A DNA stretch of 64,000 nucleotides from Halorubrum alkaliphilum (lineage in GTDB: Archaea > Halobacteriota > Halobacteria > Halobacteriales > Haloferacaceae): NCBI RefSeq assembly GCF_017873815.1, contig NZ_JAGGKQ010000011.1, positions 20,204-84,203 on the forward strand. Reading direction: 5' to 3'. The notes beneath the pieces were generated by a model, which was given only the letters and a program-made list of their open reading frames with translations, searched no databases and was not told where the DNA came from. Position numbers and translations under genes: made by a program. How positions within the stretch are numbered: position 1 is the stretch's first letter; the number at the start of each line of letters is the position of its first letter. Below, piece by piece: positions 25,472 through 34,964 of this stretch.

Positions 25472-26338
25472 TCACCGGAGCGCCGCGGCGGGCTCGTACT
25501 CCAGTCCCTCGCGAACGACGAACTCCAGCGCGTTGACGACGTAGTGGGCGACGACGACGACGAGAAGACTGCCCGTGTACACGAACAGCGTTGCGAGCGC
25601 GAACCCCAGAACGCCGGTGACGGCGATGCCGAGCCGGCCCTGCGCGCCGTGACCGAGACCGAAGGCGATTGAGGACGCGACCGCGAGGAGCCACGGGTCG
25701 ATCTCGAACCCGACCGCGAACGCGCCGATCAGCGCGCCCCGGAACAGCGCCTCCTCGAAGAGGGCGATCACGGGGAGGACGACGACGAGCAGGAAGGCCC
25801 ACCCTCGCGCGTCCGTCGGTGCCATCGCCTCGCGGAGCCGTTCCGGCGCGGTCGCGCCGACGCGCGTCCCGAGCGCCGCGGCGACCTCGTTGCCGGCGTA
25901 AAGCGCGACCCCGGCGGCGACTCCCCAACCGAGGACGAACGAGGCGGGCACCACGTCGAGGCCGAACGCCGACGCGGGGACGCCGGTCCACCACGCGACC
26001 GCGACGAGAGCCCCCAGCGCGACCCCCTGTGAGACCGTCAGGTTCGCCAGAAGAAGCGTTGTCGTGAGGGTCGGCTCTGACCGTCGATCCGGATCGTGAG
26101 AGACGGTGTCCGCGGGAGCAGCGGCGTCGGGGGCCGCGTCGCTGGCGGCGTCGGGGGCCGCGTCGCTGGCGGCAGTGGCATCGTCGTCGGCGGACGCGTC
26201 GGCCGGCTCGCCCGCGAGGTCGCTCGCGTCGTCGACGATCCGGATCCGTTCGAGCGTCCGCTGGGAACGGCGAGTGAAAGAGAGCAACAGAAGCGTGAGA
26301 GCGACGGTCGCGACCGCGAACGTCGCCCAGTCGGTCAT
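25472..26338 (-). CDS. CPBP-family intramembrane metalloprotease
   Basis: 288 aa. One N-terminal membrane anchor (about 5-22) is followed by an acidic Ala/Asp-rich linker with a duplicated DAASDAAP-type segment, then about seven membrane spans. Motif 1 reads FEEALFRGALIG, with the two Glu and the Arg of Abi/CAAX proteases, and motif 2 is GLGHGAQG with the metal-binding His. Family members cut prenylated or leader-bearing peptides within the membrane, or act in bacteriocin immunity. The gene lies just downstream of lonB with a 15-base gap and may share its message. Substrate unknown. Confidence 0.88.
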   Translation of the reverse strand: MTDWATFAVATVALTLLLLSFTRRSQRTLERIRIVDDASDLAGEPADASADDDATAASDAAPDAASDAAPDAAAPADTVSHDPDRRSEPTLTTTLLLANLTVSQGVALGALVAVAWWTGVPASAFGLDVVPASFVLGWGVAAGVALYAGNEVAAALGTRVGATAPERLREAMAPTDARGWAFLLVVVLPVIALFEEALFRGALIGAFAVGFEIDPWLLAVASSIAFGLGHGAQGRLGIAVTGVLGFALATLFVYTGSLLVVVVAHYVVNALEFVVREGLEYEPAAALR

Positions 26339-26353
26339 TCGTCGCGGGAGCGA

Positions 26354-28729
26354 TTACTGCGGGCTCGGACTGGAGGGCTTCGAGACCCCCTGCTCTTTCA
26401 GCGCCGAGCCGGTGATCGATTTGAGACGGGCGACGAGCGAGTCTTTCTCGGCTTCGCCCTCCAAGGCGATGTCGAGCACCTCACTGATGTGTGAGACGGG
26501 GATTATCTCCACCATCTCCTCGTACTCGTCCTCGATCATCACGTCCTGCTCGTTGGCGGCAGGGATGATGACCCGCGTACAGCCGGCCTTCGCCGCCGCC
26601 TCGATCTTGTGGGTGACGCCGCCGACCGGGAGCACGTCGCCGCGAACCGACAGCGAACCGGTCATTGCGAGGCTCTGATCGACGCCGACGTTCTCCAACG
26701 CGCTGATCACGGCGGTCGCGACCGTGATCGATGCGCTATCCCCGTCGACTCCCTGCTGGCCCGCTTGGACGAACTGGATGTGGATGTCCATCTCCGAGAT
26801 GTTCTCGTCGGAGAACTTCTTGATGATCGCGGAGACGTTCGAAACGGACTCCTGGGCCATCTCCTTGAGCTGTCCGGTGGCGATCACTTCTCCGGGACCC
26901 TGCGAGGGCGCGACCTCGGCCATCACCGGGAGCATGATCCCGGAGTCCTCGCCCATCACGGCGAGCCCGTTGACGCGGCCGACGACGTAGCCGTCGGAGA
27001 CCTGGAGCTCGTAGTCCTTGCGCCGCTCGATGAAGTCGTCGGCGAGCTGCTGTTCGATGGAGCGCGACCGCCCCTTCGCGGCGAGCACGTGCTCACGAGT
27101 GGTCAACTCGGCGTCCTCGCCGCGGGCGATGTCGCCCGCGACCCGGACCATGCCGCCGAGGTTCCGCATCTCCAGCGTGAGCTGGCCCTTCCGGCCGGAC
27201 CGACGCTTGGCTTCGAGGATGACCTCCTCGACGGCCTCGGCGGTGAACTCCGGAAGCCGACCGTCCTTTGCGACCTCCTGAGCGATGAAGCGCACGTACT
27301 TCCGGCGCATGTCGGGAGTGTCCTCGATCGTGTCCTCCATGTACACCTCGTATCCGTACCCCTTGATACGGCTCCGGAGCGCCGGATGCATGTTCTCCAT
27401 CGCGTCGAGGTTCCCCGCCGCGATCATGACGAAGTCGGTCGGGACGGGCTCCGTCTGGACCATCGCGCCCGAGGAACGCTCGGACTGACCGGTGATGGAG
27501 AACTCGCCCTCCTGGATCGCCGTCATGAGGTGCTGCTGGGAGCGGACATCGAGCGTGTTGATCTCGTCGATGAACAACACGCCCTTGTTCGCCTTGTGGA
27601 TCGCGCCCGCCTCGACGCGGTCGTGGCTGGGCGTCTCCATCCCGCCGGACTGGAACGGGTCGTGGCGGACGTCGCCGAGCAGCGCGCCGGCGTGGGCACC
27701 CGTCGAGTCGCGGAACGGCGCGGTCTTCGTGTCGCCGTTGTTCACGAGCAGGTTCGGGATCATCGCGTCCGAGCCCCGGTTCAAGTAGCGGAAGACGAGG
27801 TAGACGACACCGGCCGCGATGATGCCGATGAGGATCTGGCCGACGATGATGAGCGCGTACGCCAACACGACGGCGACGATGATCCACATCAGAAGCGACC
27901 GCATCTGGTTGCGCTTGCGCGCCTCCTCCTTGTGGGCGTCGACGATCTGATCGCCTTTGCCCGCGGGCACCGTCCGAACCTTCGGCTTGTTGCCGTCGTC
28001 CGGGTTGTGATAGACCAGAACGTCCTGTAGCTCCTCTTTGGGGAGCAGCTCCGACATCGCCTTCGCGAGCATCGACTTCCCGGTCCCCGGCGAGCCGATC
28101 ATCATCACGTGGCGGCGCTGCTTGGCCGCCTTGATGATCACATCGCGGGCGTGCTCCTGCCCGATGACCTGATCGACCAGCCGGTCGGGAATCTCGATCG
28201 CCGAGGTGTCGTCGATCTTCAGGCCGCCGAGCAGGTCGTCCTCGTCGGGGTCCTCCTCGACTTCCGCGCCTTCGACCTCGACCGTGCTACCGAGTTCGTC
28301 GATGCCGCCGTCGTCGACAGGCCCCTCGATACCGTCCTCGGAGCCGTCGGGCGTGGTCTCGTCGTCGATGTCGACCTCGTCGTCGATGTCGATCCCGTCG
28401 TCCCACGGGTCCTCGTCGTTCGACTTCCCGTTCGCACTCGACTCTCCGTTTTCCTCCCACTCGACGTCGTCTCCCGACTCCTCGCCGTCGTCCACGGTCA
28501 CGTCGGGAGTACGGAAGCCGTCGTCGGACGGGTCCGGACGGTCCGGATCCGAGTCGGAACCGGCACTCGCCGGCGGTTCGTCCGGACGCTCGCCGTCCGG
28601 AACGGACTGCTCGTCGACGTCGGGATCGGAGCGGGGGTCCTCCTCGTCGGGGGGCACGCCGTCTCCGTTTTCTGCCGGATTTCGGGCGTCCTCGTCCGGC
28701 GGATCGTTCGGGTCCTTCTCGTTGCTCAT
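26354..28729 (-). CDS. lonB: Membrane-anchored ATP-dependent protease LonB
   Basis: 791 aa from the ATG read at 28729; the frame is open 29 codons further, but MSNEKDPNDPPDED begins the acidic domain typical of haloarchaea. About 150 strongly acidic residues precede the AAA module: Walker A GSPGTGKS (about 210), Walker B LFIDEINTLD. Inserted in the AAA module are two adjacent membrane helices (LLMWIIVAVVLAYALIIV and ILIGIIAAGVVYLVF), the archaeal LonB hallmark. The protease domain has Ser in GVDGDSAS (about 664) and Lys in THKIEAA (about 705). It degrades damaged and regulatory proteins, and in haloarchaea it controls carotenoid enzymes. A GTATATCAG box lies about 47 bases upstream. Confidence 0.95.
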   Translation of the reverse strand: MSNEKDPNDPPDEDARNPAENGDGVPPDEEDPRSDPDVDEQSVPDGERPDEPPASAGSDSDPDRPDPSDDGFRTPDVTVDDGEESGDDVEWEENGESSANGKSNDEDPWDDGIDIDDEVDIDDETTPDGSEDGIEGPVDDGGIDELGSTVEVEGAEVEEDPDEDDLLGGLKIDDTSAIEIPDRLVDQVIGQEHARDVIIKAAKQRRHVMMIGSPGTGKSMLAKAMSELLPKEELQDVLVYHNPDDGNKPKVRTVPAGKGDQIVDAHKEEARKRNQMRSLLMWIIVAVVLAYALIIVGQILIGIIAAGVVYLVFRYLNRGSDAMIPNLLVNNGDTKTAPFRDSTGAHAGALLGDVRHDPFQSGGMETPSHDRVEAGAIHKANKGVLFIDEINTLDVRSQQHLMTAIQEGEFSITGQSERSSGAMVQTEPVPTDFVMIAAGNLDAMENMHPALRSRIKGYGYEVYMEDTIEDTPDMRRKYVRFIAQEVAKDGRLPEFTAEAVEEVILEAKRRSGRKGQLTLEMRNLGGMVRVAGDIARGEDAELTTREHVLAAKGRSRSIEQQLADDFIERRKDYELQVSDGYVVGRVNGLAVMGEDSGIMLPVMAEVAPSQGPGEVIATGQLKEMAQESVSNVSAIIKKFSDENISEMDIHIQFVQAGQQGVDGDSASITVATAVISALENVGVDQSLAMTGSLSVRGDVLPVGGVTHKIEAAAKAGCTRVIIPAANEQDVMIEDEYEEMVEIIPVSHISEVLDIALEGEAEKDSLVARLKSITGSALKEQGVSKPSSPSPQ

Positions 28730-28859
28730 AGAATCGATATCCGTTATCAAAGTGGAAGGGTCGGCTACTGATATACTTTCTCCCCGCGGATGTTCCGGAC
28801 GCAGCGTGCGAGACACACGATATCGGCAGTATCCGGGCCAAAGAGCCGTTCAACCGGTC

Positions 28860-28881
28860 CCGCGGTGTTTATAAACCGCGG
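28860..28881 (+). promoter_or_regulatory. TATA box of nadM enclosed in an inverted repeat
   Basis: CCGCGGT-GTTTATAA-ACCGCGG: seven-base inverted arms flank the TATA box exactly. The box is centred about 27 bases before the nadM ATG. A dimeric factor on these arms would compete with TBP. Confidence 0.55.
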
Positions 28882-28898
28882 CACCGCTACTCCCGGGT

Positions 28899-29423
28899 AT
28901 GCGGGGGTTCTACATCGGGCGGTACCAGCCGTTTCACGACGGCCACAGACACATGGTCGAGGAGATCGTCGACGAGGTCGACGAGCTCGTCTTGGGGATC
29001 GGCTCCGCCGGCGACTCGCACACGACGAGAAACCCGTTCACCGCGGGCGAGCGCGTGATGATGGTGACGAAGGCCGTCGAGGAGCTCGACGCCACGACGT
29101 ACGTCGTGCCGATCGAGGATCTGGATCGGAACTCCGTCTGGGTGAGCCACGTCCGGAGCATGACGCCTCGGTTCGACGTCGCGTACTCCAACAATCCGCT
29201 CGTCGTCCGGCTGTTCGAGGAGGCCGGCGTGGAAGTTCGGGGCTCCCCGATGTTCCGGCGGGAGGTGCTGGAAGGGGCCGAGCTCCGCGAGCGGATCATC
29301 CACGGTCGCGACTGGGCCGATCTGGTTCCCGAGACCGTCGCGGACGTCATCCGTGAGATCGACGGAGCCGAGCGGATCCGCCGGATCGCGGAGACCGACG
29401 CGATTGAGGAGACGGGGGAGTGA
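28899..29423 (+). CDS. nadM: Nicotinamide-nucleotide adenylyltransferase
   Basis: 174 aa. The N terminus has GRYQPFHDGHRHMVEEI with the H-x-G-H nucleotidyltransferase motif. Next is GSAGDSHTTRNPFTAGERVMM, and later SNNPLVVRLFEEAG and HGRDWADLVPETV. This is the archaeal NadM type, which joins NMN and ATP to make NAD. It is divergent from lonB, with its own TATA box inside an inverted repeat. A SAM-cleaving enzyme gene follows after 16 bases and may share the message. Confidence 0.95.
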   Translation: MRGFYIGRYQPFHDGHRHMVEEIVDEVDELVLGIGSAGDSHTTRNPFTAGERVMMVTKAVEELDATTYVVPIEDLDRNSVWVSHVRSMTPRFDVAYSNNPLVVRLFEEAGVEVRGSPMFRREVLEGAELRERIIHGRDWADLVPETVADVIREIDGAERIRRIAETDAIEETGE

Positions 29424-29439
29424 GTCGGGGCGACCACCG

Positions 29440-30261
29440 ATGATCACGCTCGCTTCCGACTTCGGGGCGCCGTATCCGGCGGCGATGAAGGGCGTCGTTC
29501 GTCGACGGAGCGACGCGGAGCTGATCGACGCCAGCCACGACCTCCCGCGCGGCGACCCGCACGCGGCGGCCTTCTGGCTGCGCTTCGTCCTCCCGGAGTT
29601 CCCGCCGGCCGTCCACTGTGCGGTCGTCGATCCCGGCGTCGGCACCGACCGCGCCGCGATCGTCGTTCTCGCGGGCGAGCACGCCGTCGTCGCCCCCGAC
29701 AACGGGCTCGCGGTACCGCCGGCCCGGGCGCTCGCGGCGGCGACGGGAGCGGACTCGGAGGAGCTCGAAGTGTTCGAGATCGCGGTCGACGACCCCACGA
29801 GCGCGACGTTTCACGGCCGAGACGTGTTCGCGCCCGCGGCCGCCCGGATCCGTGAGGACGCGTGGACGGGGACGGGCGTCGACCGGGAGGCCCTCGCCGC
29901 GCTCCCGTCACTGACACCGGCGGACGAGTACGTCGACCGCCGTTTCCCGGAGCCGACCGTCGAGCGCGACGGAGAGGCGGTCGTCGCGGTCGCCGGCGAG
30001 GTCCTCGTCGTCGACGACTTCGGGAACGCGATCACGAACGTTCCCGCCGACGCCGTCGCGGCGGTGGAGCCGGGCGACCGGGTTCGGGTGAACGGTGGCG
30101 ATCCCGTTCCGTTCGTGGAGACGTTCGCGTCGGTCCCGCAGGGCGACCGACTCGTGACCGTCGGCAGCCACGGCCACGTCGAGTGCGACGTCAACGACGG
30201 CCGAGGAACGGACGCGTTCGGAGTCGACGCGGGCGATCCGGTTCGGCTCTCGTTCGAGTAG
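29440..30261 (+). CDS. SAM hydroxide adenosyltransferase (DUF62 family)
   Basis: 273 aa from the ATG at 29440. It begins MITLASDFGAPYPAAMKGVV, then IDASHDLPRGDPHAAAFWL, VVDPGVGTDR, and VAPDNGLA with FHGRDVFAPAAA. These motifs belong to the family that splits S-adenosylmethionine with hydroxide to adenosine and methionine, and which is related to fluorinases. The C-terminal half is the beta-barrel domain (VLVVDDFGNAITNV). The gene sits 16 bases after nadM. Halogenase activity is not expected in this archaeal subgroup. Confidence 0.9.
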   Translation: MITLASDFGAPYPAAMKGVVRRRSDAELIDASHDLPRGDPHAAAFWLRFVLPEFPPAVHCAVVDPGVGTDRAAIVVLAGEHAVVAPDNGLAVPPARALAAATGADSEELEVFEIAVDDPTSATFHGRDVFAPAAARIREDAWTGTGVDREALAALPSLTPADEYVDRRFPEPTVERDGEAVVAVAGEVLVVDDFGNAITNVPADAVAAVEPGDRVRVNGGDPVPFVETFASVPQGDRLVTVGSHGHVECDVNDGRGTDAFGVDAGDPVRLSFE

Positions 30262-30350
30262 GGTGGACGCGGTGAGCGACCGTAGGAGTGGATCGCTCAT
30301 ACAACCTTCGCGATCTAGTTATAAGAGGTCAGGATCGGGTCGAATATAGT

Positions 30351-30515
30351 CTTATAAATCGACTACGACACCCACTGATCGGGCCAAGGCTTGCTGTCGG
30401 CGCGCGCGAGAAGCGTGCGCGAGGGAGACCGGCGGCGGCCGCACTGCGGTGCGGTTTCGCGGCCGCCGCCGGTCGAGGCTGGGGAGGTGCGAGGTGCGGT
30501 ACCGTGCGAGGTGGG
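30351..30515 (+). repeat. Structured intergenic element, copy B
   Basis: It begins with a TATA-like CTTATAAATCGAC (30351-30363), nearly identical to copy A's. Then come TGTCGGCGCGC with a short GC hairpin, block GTGCGCGAGGGA, a perfect 16-bp hairpin (30427-30442 with 30459-30474, 16-base loop containing GCGGTTT), and block GAGGCTGGGGAGGTGCGAGG from 30475. A degenerate GTGGGGTTTTGTAG stands where A and C have the GGACTCAAAGGGGCAG block. The downstream hairpins of A and C are missing, so this copy is 3'-truncated. Nothing protein-coding fits. The rest of the 30262-30596 gap holds only a second TATA-like GTTATAAG near 30319. Confidence 0.8.
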
Positions 30516-30596
30516 GTTTTGTAGGCGAGTATCACCAGTACGCTCCCGGCCACTCATTAAATAGTATATAAGACGGACCGAAGCCGGACGTCGATC

Positions 30597-31058
30597 TTAT
30601 AACTCGACGCCGGAGGGGATCAGGCTCTCGCTCCGGAGGAGGTTACCGTCCCGGTCGTACACGAGGAAGGTGTCCTGATCGTAGGTGACGAGTCGCTCGC
30701 CCTCGATGTCGATCTCGATCCGGAATCGCGCGTCGTCGCCGTCGGCGGACTCCCGGGCGGCACGGATGAACGGAAGGACGTCGTCGGCGGTCTCGTTGAG
30801 TTCGAGGACGAAGTCGCCGGTGTATCGGTTCGTTACACCCACGACGCCCTCGGCGTTCGCACCGTCCGAGAGGGGTTGTTGGAGCCGGAAGGCGACGTCG
30901 ACGCTCTCTCCTTCGAGGAGGTCGCCGTCGGCACCCGAGAGGCGGTCCCGCAACAGCCCCTCCGGTCCGTGGAAGTCGATACGGACCAGGGGCGTCGTCG
31001 GTCCGTCGGCGTCGTCGCCGACGCCCTCGACCGTCAGATCAAAGTAGTCACGCCGCAT
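30597..31058 (-). CDS. Conserved haloarchaeal protein, probably DUF5793
   Basis: 153 aa, soluble, acidic, without cysteine. It has a beta-rich pattern: YFDLTVEGV, TPLVRIDFHGPEGLLRDRL, GESVDVAFRLQQPL, TNRYTGDFVLELN, RFRIEIDIEGERLVTYDQDTFLVYDRDG in segments. I recall haloarchaeal proteins annotated DUF5793 with this start and layout. No activity is known to me. It is divergent from the pilus-type ATPase gene. TATATAAG-like bases lie only about 8 bases before the ATG, too close to be its own promoter. Confidence 0.75.
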   Translation of the reverse strand: MRRDYFDLTVEGVGDDADGPTTPLVRIDFHGPEGLLRDRLSGADGDLLEGESVDVAFRLQQPLSDGANAEGVVGVTNRYTGDFVLELNETADDVLPFIRAARESADGDDARFRIEIDIEGERLVTYDQDTFLVYDRDGNLLRSESLIPSGVEL

Positions 31059-31174
31059 CTCTTATATCGTCGTTAGTGGTCGGGCCGTATCAACGTAACG
31101 GGCGCGACAGACTCAGATCGGACGATCGGTGGAAGGTATTTAAGCCGAGGTCGTTCGTACATGGACACGACACG

Positions 31175-32863
31175 ATGTCGGGGGACACACGAACGGGCGC
31201 GATGGAGGAGCGCATCGACGCGTTCCGACAGCGCCTCGAACGGACGTGGGAGATGCTTCAGGGCTCCGATCTCGAGGTCCGTCCCTTCCGCCCGGGTGAG
31301 GACGGCCCGCTTGCGTCCTTTTCGATTCCCCCCGAGGAACGCGAGATCGACCGGTACTGGGTGAACGCCCCGTACGCCTACGTCGTGATCACCTACCACG
31401 ATCCGGAGAGCGCACACCGGTACTACACCGTCGAACCGGATCTCGACGGGTTCGAGCGATCGCTGCTGGACCGCGTCGCCGACGACATCCGCGATCCGCT
31501 GCTCTACCGGGAGGGAACCGGCCACACCGACGAGGCAACCCTCCGAGCCGAGTTGGAGTCGCTGCTTGAGGGGTACGGCGTCGACGTCGGGATGGGTACG
31601 TTCCACGCGCTCGCGTACTACCTCTACCGCGATTTCCGCGGGTTCGGGAAGGTCGATCCGCTCCTCAACGATCGCCACATCGAGGATGTCTCCTGTGACG
31701 GCTACGATCTCCCGATCTTCGTCTATCACGACGAGTACACGGACGTCCGGACGAACGTCTCTTTCGCGAAGGAGGAGCTCGACAACTACGTTATCCGACT
31801 CGCTCAGCAGTCCGGCAGACATATCTCGGTCGGCGATCCGATGGTCGAGACGACGCTCGCCGACGGCTCCCGGGCCGAACTCGCGCTCGGCGAGGAGGTG
31901 ACCCCGCGTGGCTCGGCGTTCACCATCCGGCAGTACGCCGAGGAGCCGTTCACGCCGATCGACCTGATCGAGTACGGCACCTTCTCGGTCGAACAGATGG
32001 CGTACTTCTGGCTCTGTATCGAGCACAACAAGAGCCTCATCTTCGCGGGCGGCACCGCCTCCGGGAAGACTACCTCGATGAACGCCGTTTCGATGTTCAT
32101 CCCGCCGCGTGCGAAGGTGCTCTCCATCGAGGACACCCGTGAGCTCTCCTTGTACCACGACAACTGGCTCTCCTCGGTCACCCGCGAGCGACGCTACGAG
32201 GGGACCGATATCGACATGTACGACCTGTTGCGTTCCGCGCTACGACACCGACCCGAGTACATCATCGTCGGCGAGGTGCGCGGTGAGGAGGCCATCACGC
32301 TGTTTCAGGCGATGAACACGGGACACACCACGTTCTCGACGATGCACGCCGACTCGATTGAGACCGTGATCAACCGGTTGGAGAACGAGCCGATCAACGT
32401 CCCGCGCGCGATGGTCCAGTCGCTGGACATGCTCTCCGTCCAGACCCTGACTCGGTCGAACGACGAGCGAGTTCGCCGTGCGAAAACGATCGGCGAGATC
32501 GGCGGGATCGACCAGCGGACCGGCGAACTCGACTACTCCTCGGCGTTCGAGTGGCGTGCCGACAAGGACGAGTTTCGCCGGAACGACTCGATGCTGTTGG
32601 AGGAGATCGCCGACGATCGGGGCTGGTCGCGGTCGGAACTCCTCCGAGAGGTTCGCCGCCGGGAGCGGTTCCTCGAGTTATGTCGCCGGCTCGGCGTGGC
32701 CGACTACCGCCGGTTCACGGCCCTCGTCAACGAGTACTACGCCGACCCCGGACGCGTGATGGATCGACTCAAGACGCGTGCTGAGGGCGACGAGAGCGGC
32801 GAAATAGACGTGACCGACGAGAGCGACGATATCGACGTGAGCGGCGAGAGCGACGCGGAATGA
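31175..32863 (+). CDS. Type IV pilus/archaellum-type assembly ATPase (TadA/PilB-like)
   Basis: 562 aa from the ATG at 31175; a GTATTTAAG box ends about 30 bases upstream, and the upstream extension is unlikely. The N-terminal about 150 residues are variable. Then come YLYRDFRGFGKVDPLLNDRHIEDVSCDG, ITIRQY-like AFTIRQYAEEPFTP, Walker A FAGGTASGKTTSMN (about 285), the Asp/Glu boxes IEDTRELS and IIVGEVRGEEA, and HTTFSTMHADS with the His box. It should hydrolyse ATP to drive pilin assembly. The next gene, overlapping by 4 bases, encodes the membrane platform. No pilin or prepilin peptidase gene is visible nearby, so the pilus type is unknown. Confidence 0.93.
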   Translation: MSGDTRTGAMEERIDAFRQRLERTWEMLQGSDLEVRPFRPGEDGPLASFSIPPEEREIDRYWVNAPYAYVVITYHDPESAHRYYTVEPDLDGFERSLLDRVADDIRDPLLYREGTGHTDEATLRAELESLLEGYGVDVGMGTFHALAYYLYRDFRGFGKVDPLLNDRHIEDVSCDGYDLPIFVYHDEYTDVRTNVSFAKEELDNYVIRLAQQSGRHISVGDPMVETTLADGSRAELALGEEVTPRGSAFTIRQYAEEPFTPIDLIEYGTFSVEQMAYFWLCIEHNKSLIFAGGTASGKTTSMNAVSMFIPPRAKVLSIEDTRELSLYHDNWLSSVTRERRYEGTDIDMYDLLRSALRHRPEYIIVGEVRGEEAITLFQAMNTGHTTFSTMHADSIETVINRLENEPINVPRAMVQSLDMLSVQTLTRSNDERVRRAKTIGEIGGIDQRTGELDYSSAFEWRADKDEFRRNDSMLLEEIADDRGWSRSELLREVRRRERFLELCRRLGVADYRRFTALVNEYYADPGRVMDRLKTRAEGDESGEIDVTDESDDIDVSGESDAE

Positions 32864-34938
32864 TCGTCTTCGTTCCGCTCGTCGTCGCCGTCGCGGCCTG
32901 TGTGGCGCTGGCCCTGCCACGGGTCTCTACGCGCGCGGATCTTCTCGCTACGCGGGTCGCGCTCTCGTTTTTCGGCGAGTACGTCGCCGAACACGGCCGG
33001 AGACAGCGAGAGCGTGATCTCCTCCGTGCCGCACACGTCGGGGGGACCCATCGGGTGTACGCCGCACGAACCATCCTGTACTCGGCCGTGTTCGGCGTCG
33101 CGGGCAGCGTCATTGGCGTGTACCTCGCCGGCGGGATCCTGACGGCGCTGGACGTGGGCGAAGCGGCCCTCGTCGACGCTCTCCCCGGGTCCCTCTCGTT
33201 TCTGGCCGCGGTCGCCCGACTGACCGAGGTAGGGCTACTCGAACTGTTCGTGCTGCTTCTCATCTCCTCAGCCACCGTCGGGTCAGCACTCGCCGTCGGA
33301 ACGTACTACGGGCGCTGGGCGGTGCTGGGACAGCGGGCGACCGCGCGAGCGGCGGAGATAGACGCGACGCTCCCCCGGACGGTCGCGTTCGTGTACGCGC
33401 TCTCGCGGTCGGGGATGGCGTTCCCGCGCGTAATGGACACGCTCGCCGAGAACGAGGCAGTGTACGGCGAGGCCGCGACCGAGCTGTCCGTCGCCGTTCG
33501 GGAGATGAACGCCTTCGGTACCGACGTGTTGACCGCGCTCCAACACACCGCACGGCGGACCCCGAGCGAGGATCTCTCGGAGTTCGCCGAGAACCTCGCG
33601 TCGGTGCTCGGTACCGGACAGTCGCTGTCGACCTTCCTCGAGGGACAGTACGAGCGCTATCAGGAGGAGGCGGAGGCGAAACAGCAGCGGTACCTCGAAC
33701 TGCTCTCGACGTTCGCCGAGGCGTACGTGACGACGCTTGTGGCCGGCCCGCTCTTCTTCATCACCATTCTCGTCGTGATCGGCCTCGTCCTGGACGACAC
33801 CCTCCCGCTGTTGCGCGTCGTGGTCTATCTCGGCGTGCCACTCGCGACGTTCGGGTTCGTCGTCTATGTCGACAGCATTACCCAAGGGATCGGAGGTACG
33901 GAGAGCGTCACACGCTCGGACCCGCCGGACTCGACCGGCGAGACACAGCTCCCGGACGGGGGGTCCGTCGCCGACCGGTGGGCGGCGAGTCGGGAACGGC
34001 TCGACGCCTACGACCGGCTCGAAACCGTCCGCGAGTGGGTCGAGTCGCCGGTCGAGAAGGTCGTCGACTCCCCACGATCCGTGTTCGCCGTCGCCGTGCC
34101 GCTCGGGGTCGTTGGGACGGTCGTGGCCGTCCATCCGATCACGTGGGGGGCCCCGACCGCGGTCGCCGCGCAGGTCGAGACGGCCGTCGTCACCGCAAGC
34201 GCGCTCGTCCTCACCGCCTACGCGCTCGTCTACGAGGTCAAGAAGCGGCGGATCCGACGGATCGAGTCCGCGATTCCGGACTTCCTCGACCGGCTCGCCA
34301 GCGTCAACGAGGCCGGTACCTCCGTCGTCTCCAGCCTCCGTCGGGTCGCCGGGTCGGACCTGGAGGCGCTGACCGCGGACGTGCGTCGCGTCCGGGTGGA
34401 CATGGACTGGGGTGCCGACGCCACGTCGGCGCTCCATCGTCTGGACGGTCGAGTGGCGTCGCCGATGACATCGAGAGCGGTCGTGTTGGTCACGAACGCG
34501 ATGCACGCGAGCGGCGACATCGCGCCCGTGTTACGGATCGCCGCCGACGAGGCGCGGGCGACGTGGGCACTCCGCCGGGAGCGTCGACAGGTAATGTTGA
34601 CGTACCTGATCGTTATCTACGTCTCCTTTCTGGTGTTTCTCGGCGTCATCGCCGCCCTCTCCGTCTCCTTCATCCCCGCGATCGAGGAGGCCACTGCCGG
34701 GGCCGGGGGGACGTCGACCGAAGTCGGCGGCGGACTCGGCGGGATCGCCGGCGGATTGGGCGAGATCGACACGTTCGCCTACGAGCAGGTGTTCTTCCAC
34801 GCGGCGGCTATACAGGCGCTGTGTTCCGGGATCGTCGCCGGCCAGCTCGGCGAGGGATCGGTCGCCGACGGCGCGAAACACGCCGCTATCCTGTTGATCC
34901 TCACGCTCGTCGCCTTCGCGGTCATGGGCTCGGTATAA
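32860..34938 (+). CDS. Type II secretion F-domain membrane protein (TadC/PilC-like platform)
   Basis: 692 aa with two T2SSF domains. The first runs from about 145 to 330 (PRTVAFVYALSRSGMAFPRVMD, then GQSLSTFLEGQYERYQEEAEAKQQ and membrane spans). The second runs from about 440 to 660 (IESAIPDFLDRLASVNEAGTS, APVLRIAADEARATW). There are nine or so membrane helices in total, including an N-terminal pair. It overlaps the ATPase gene by ATGA and should form the inner platform that the ATPase turns or pushes. The tandem arrangement of two F domains is usual for archaeal pilus platforms. Confidence 0.92.
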   Translation: MIVFVPLVVAVAACVALALPRVSTRADLLATRVALSFFGEYVAEHGRRQRERDLLRAAHVGGTHRVYAARTILYSAVFGVAGSVIGVYLAGGILTALDVGEAALVDALPGSLSFLAAVARLTEVGLLELFVLLLISSATVGSALAVGTYYGRWAVLGQRATARAAEIDATLPRTVAFVYALSRSGMAFPRVMDTLAENEAVYGEAATELSVAVREMNAFGTDVLTALQHTARRTPSEDLSEFAENLASVLGTGQSLSTFLEGQYERYQEEAEAKQQRYLELLSTFAEAYVTTLVAGPLFFITILVVIGLVLDDTLPLLRVVVYLGVPLATFGFVVYVDSITQGIGGTESVTRSDPPDSTGETQLPDGGSVADRWAASRERLDAYDRLETVREWVESPVEKVVDSPRSVFAVAVPLGVVGTVVAVHPITWGAPTAVAAQVETAVVTASALVLTAYALVYEVKKRRIRRIESAIPDFLDRLASVNEAGTSVVSSLRRVAGSDLEALTADVRRVRVDMDWGADATSALHRLDGRVASPMTSRAVVLVTNAMHASGDIAPVLRIAADEARATWALRRERRQVMLTYLIVIYVSFLVFLGVIAALSVSFIPAIEEATAGAGGTSTEVGGGLGGIAGGLGEIDTFAYEQVFFHAAAIQALCSGIVAGQLGEGSVADGAKHAAILLILTLVAFAVMGSV

Positions 34939-34964
34939 GTGTCGTCGCGATTGAGGCCCCGTAC

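Noticed and set aside
30262..30350. Promoter of a gene downstream of the SAM-cleaving enzyme
   Set aside because: TATA-like GTTATAAG is present near 30319, but no coding frame follows; only element B lies downstream.
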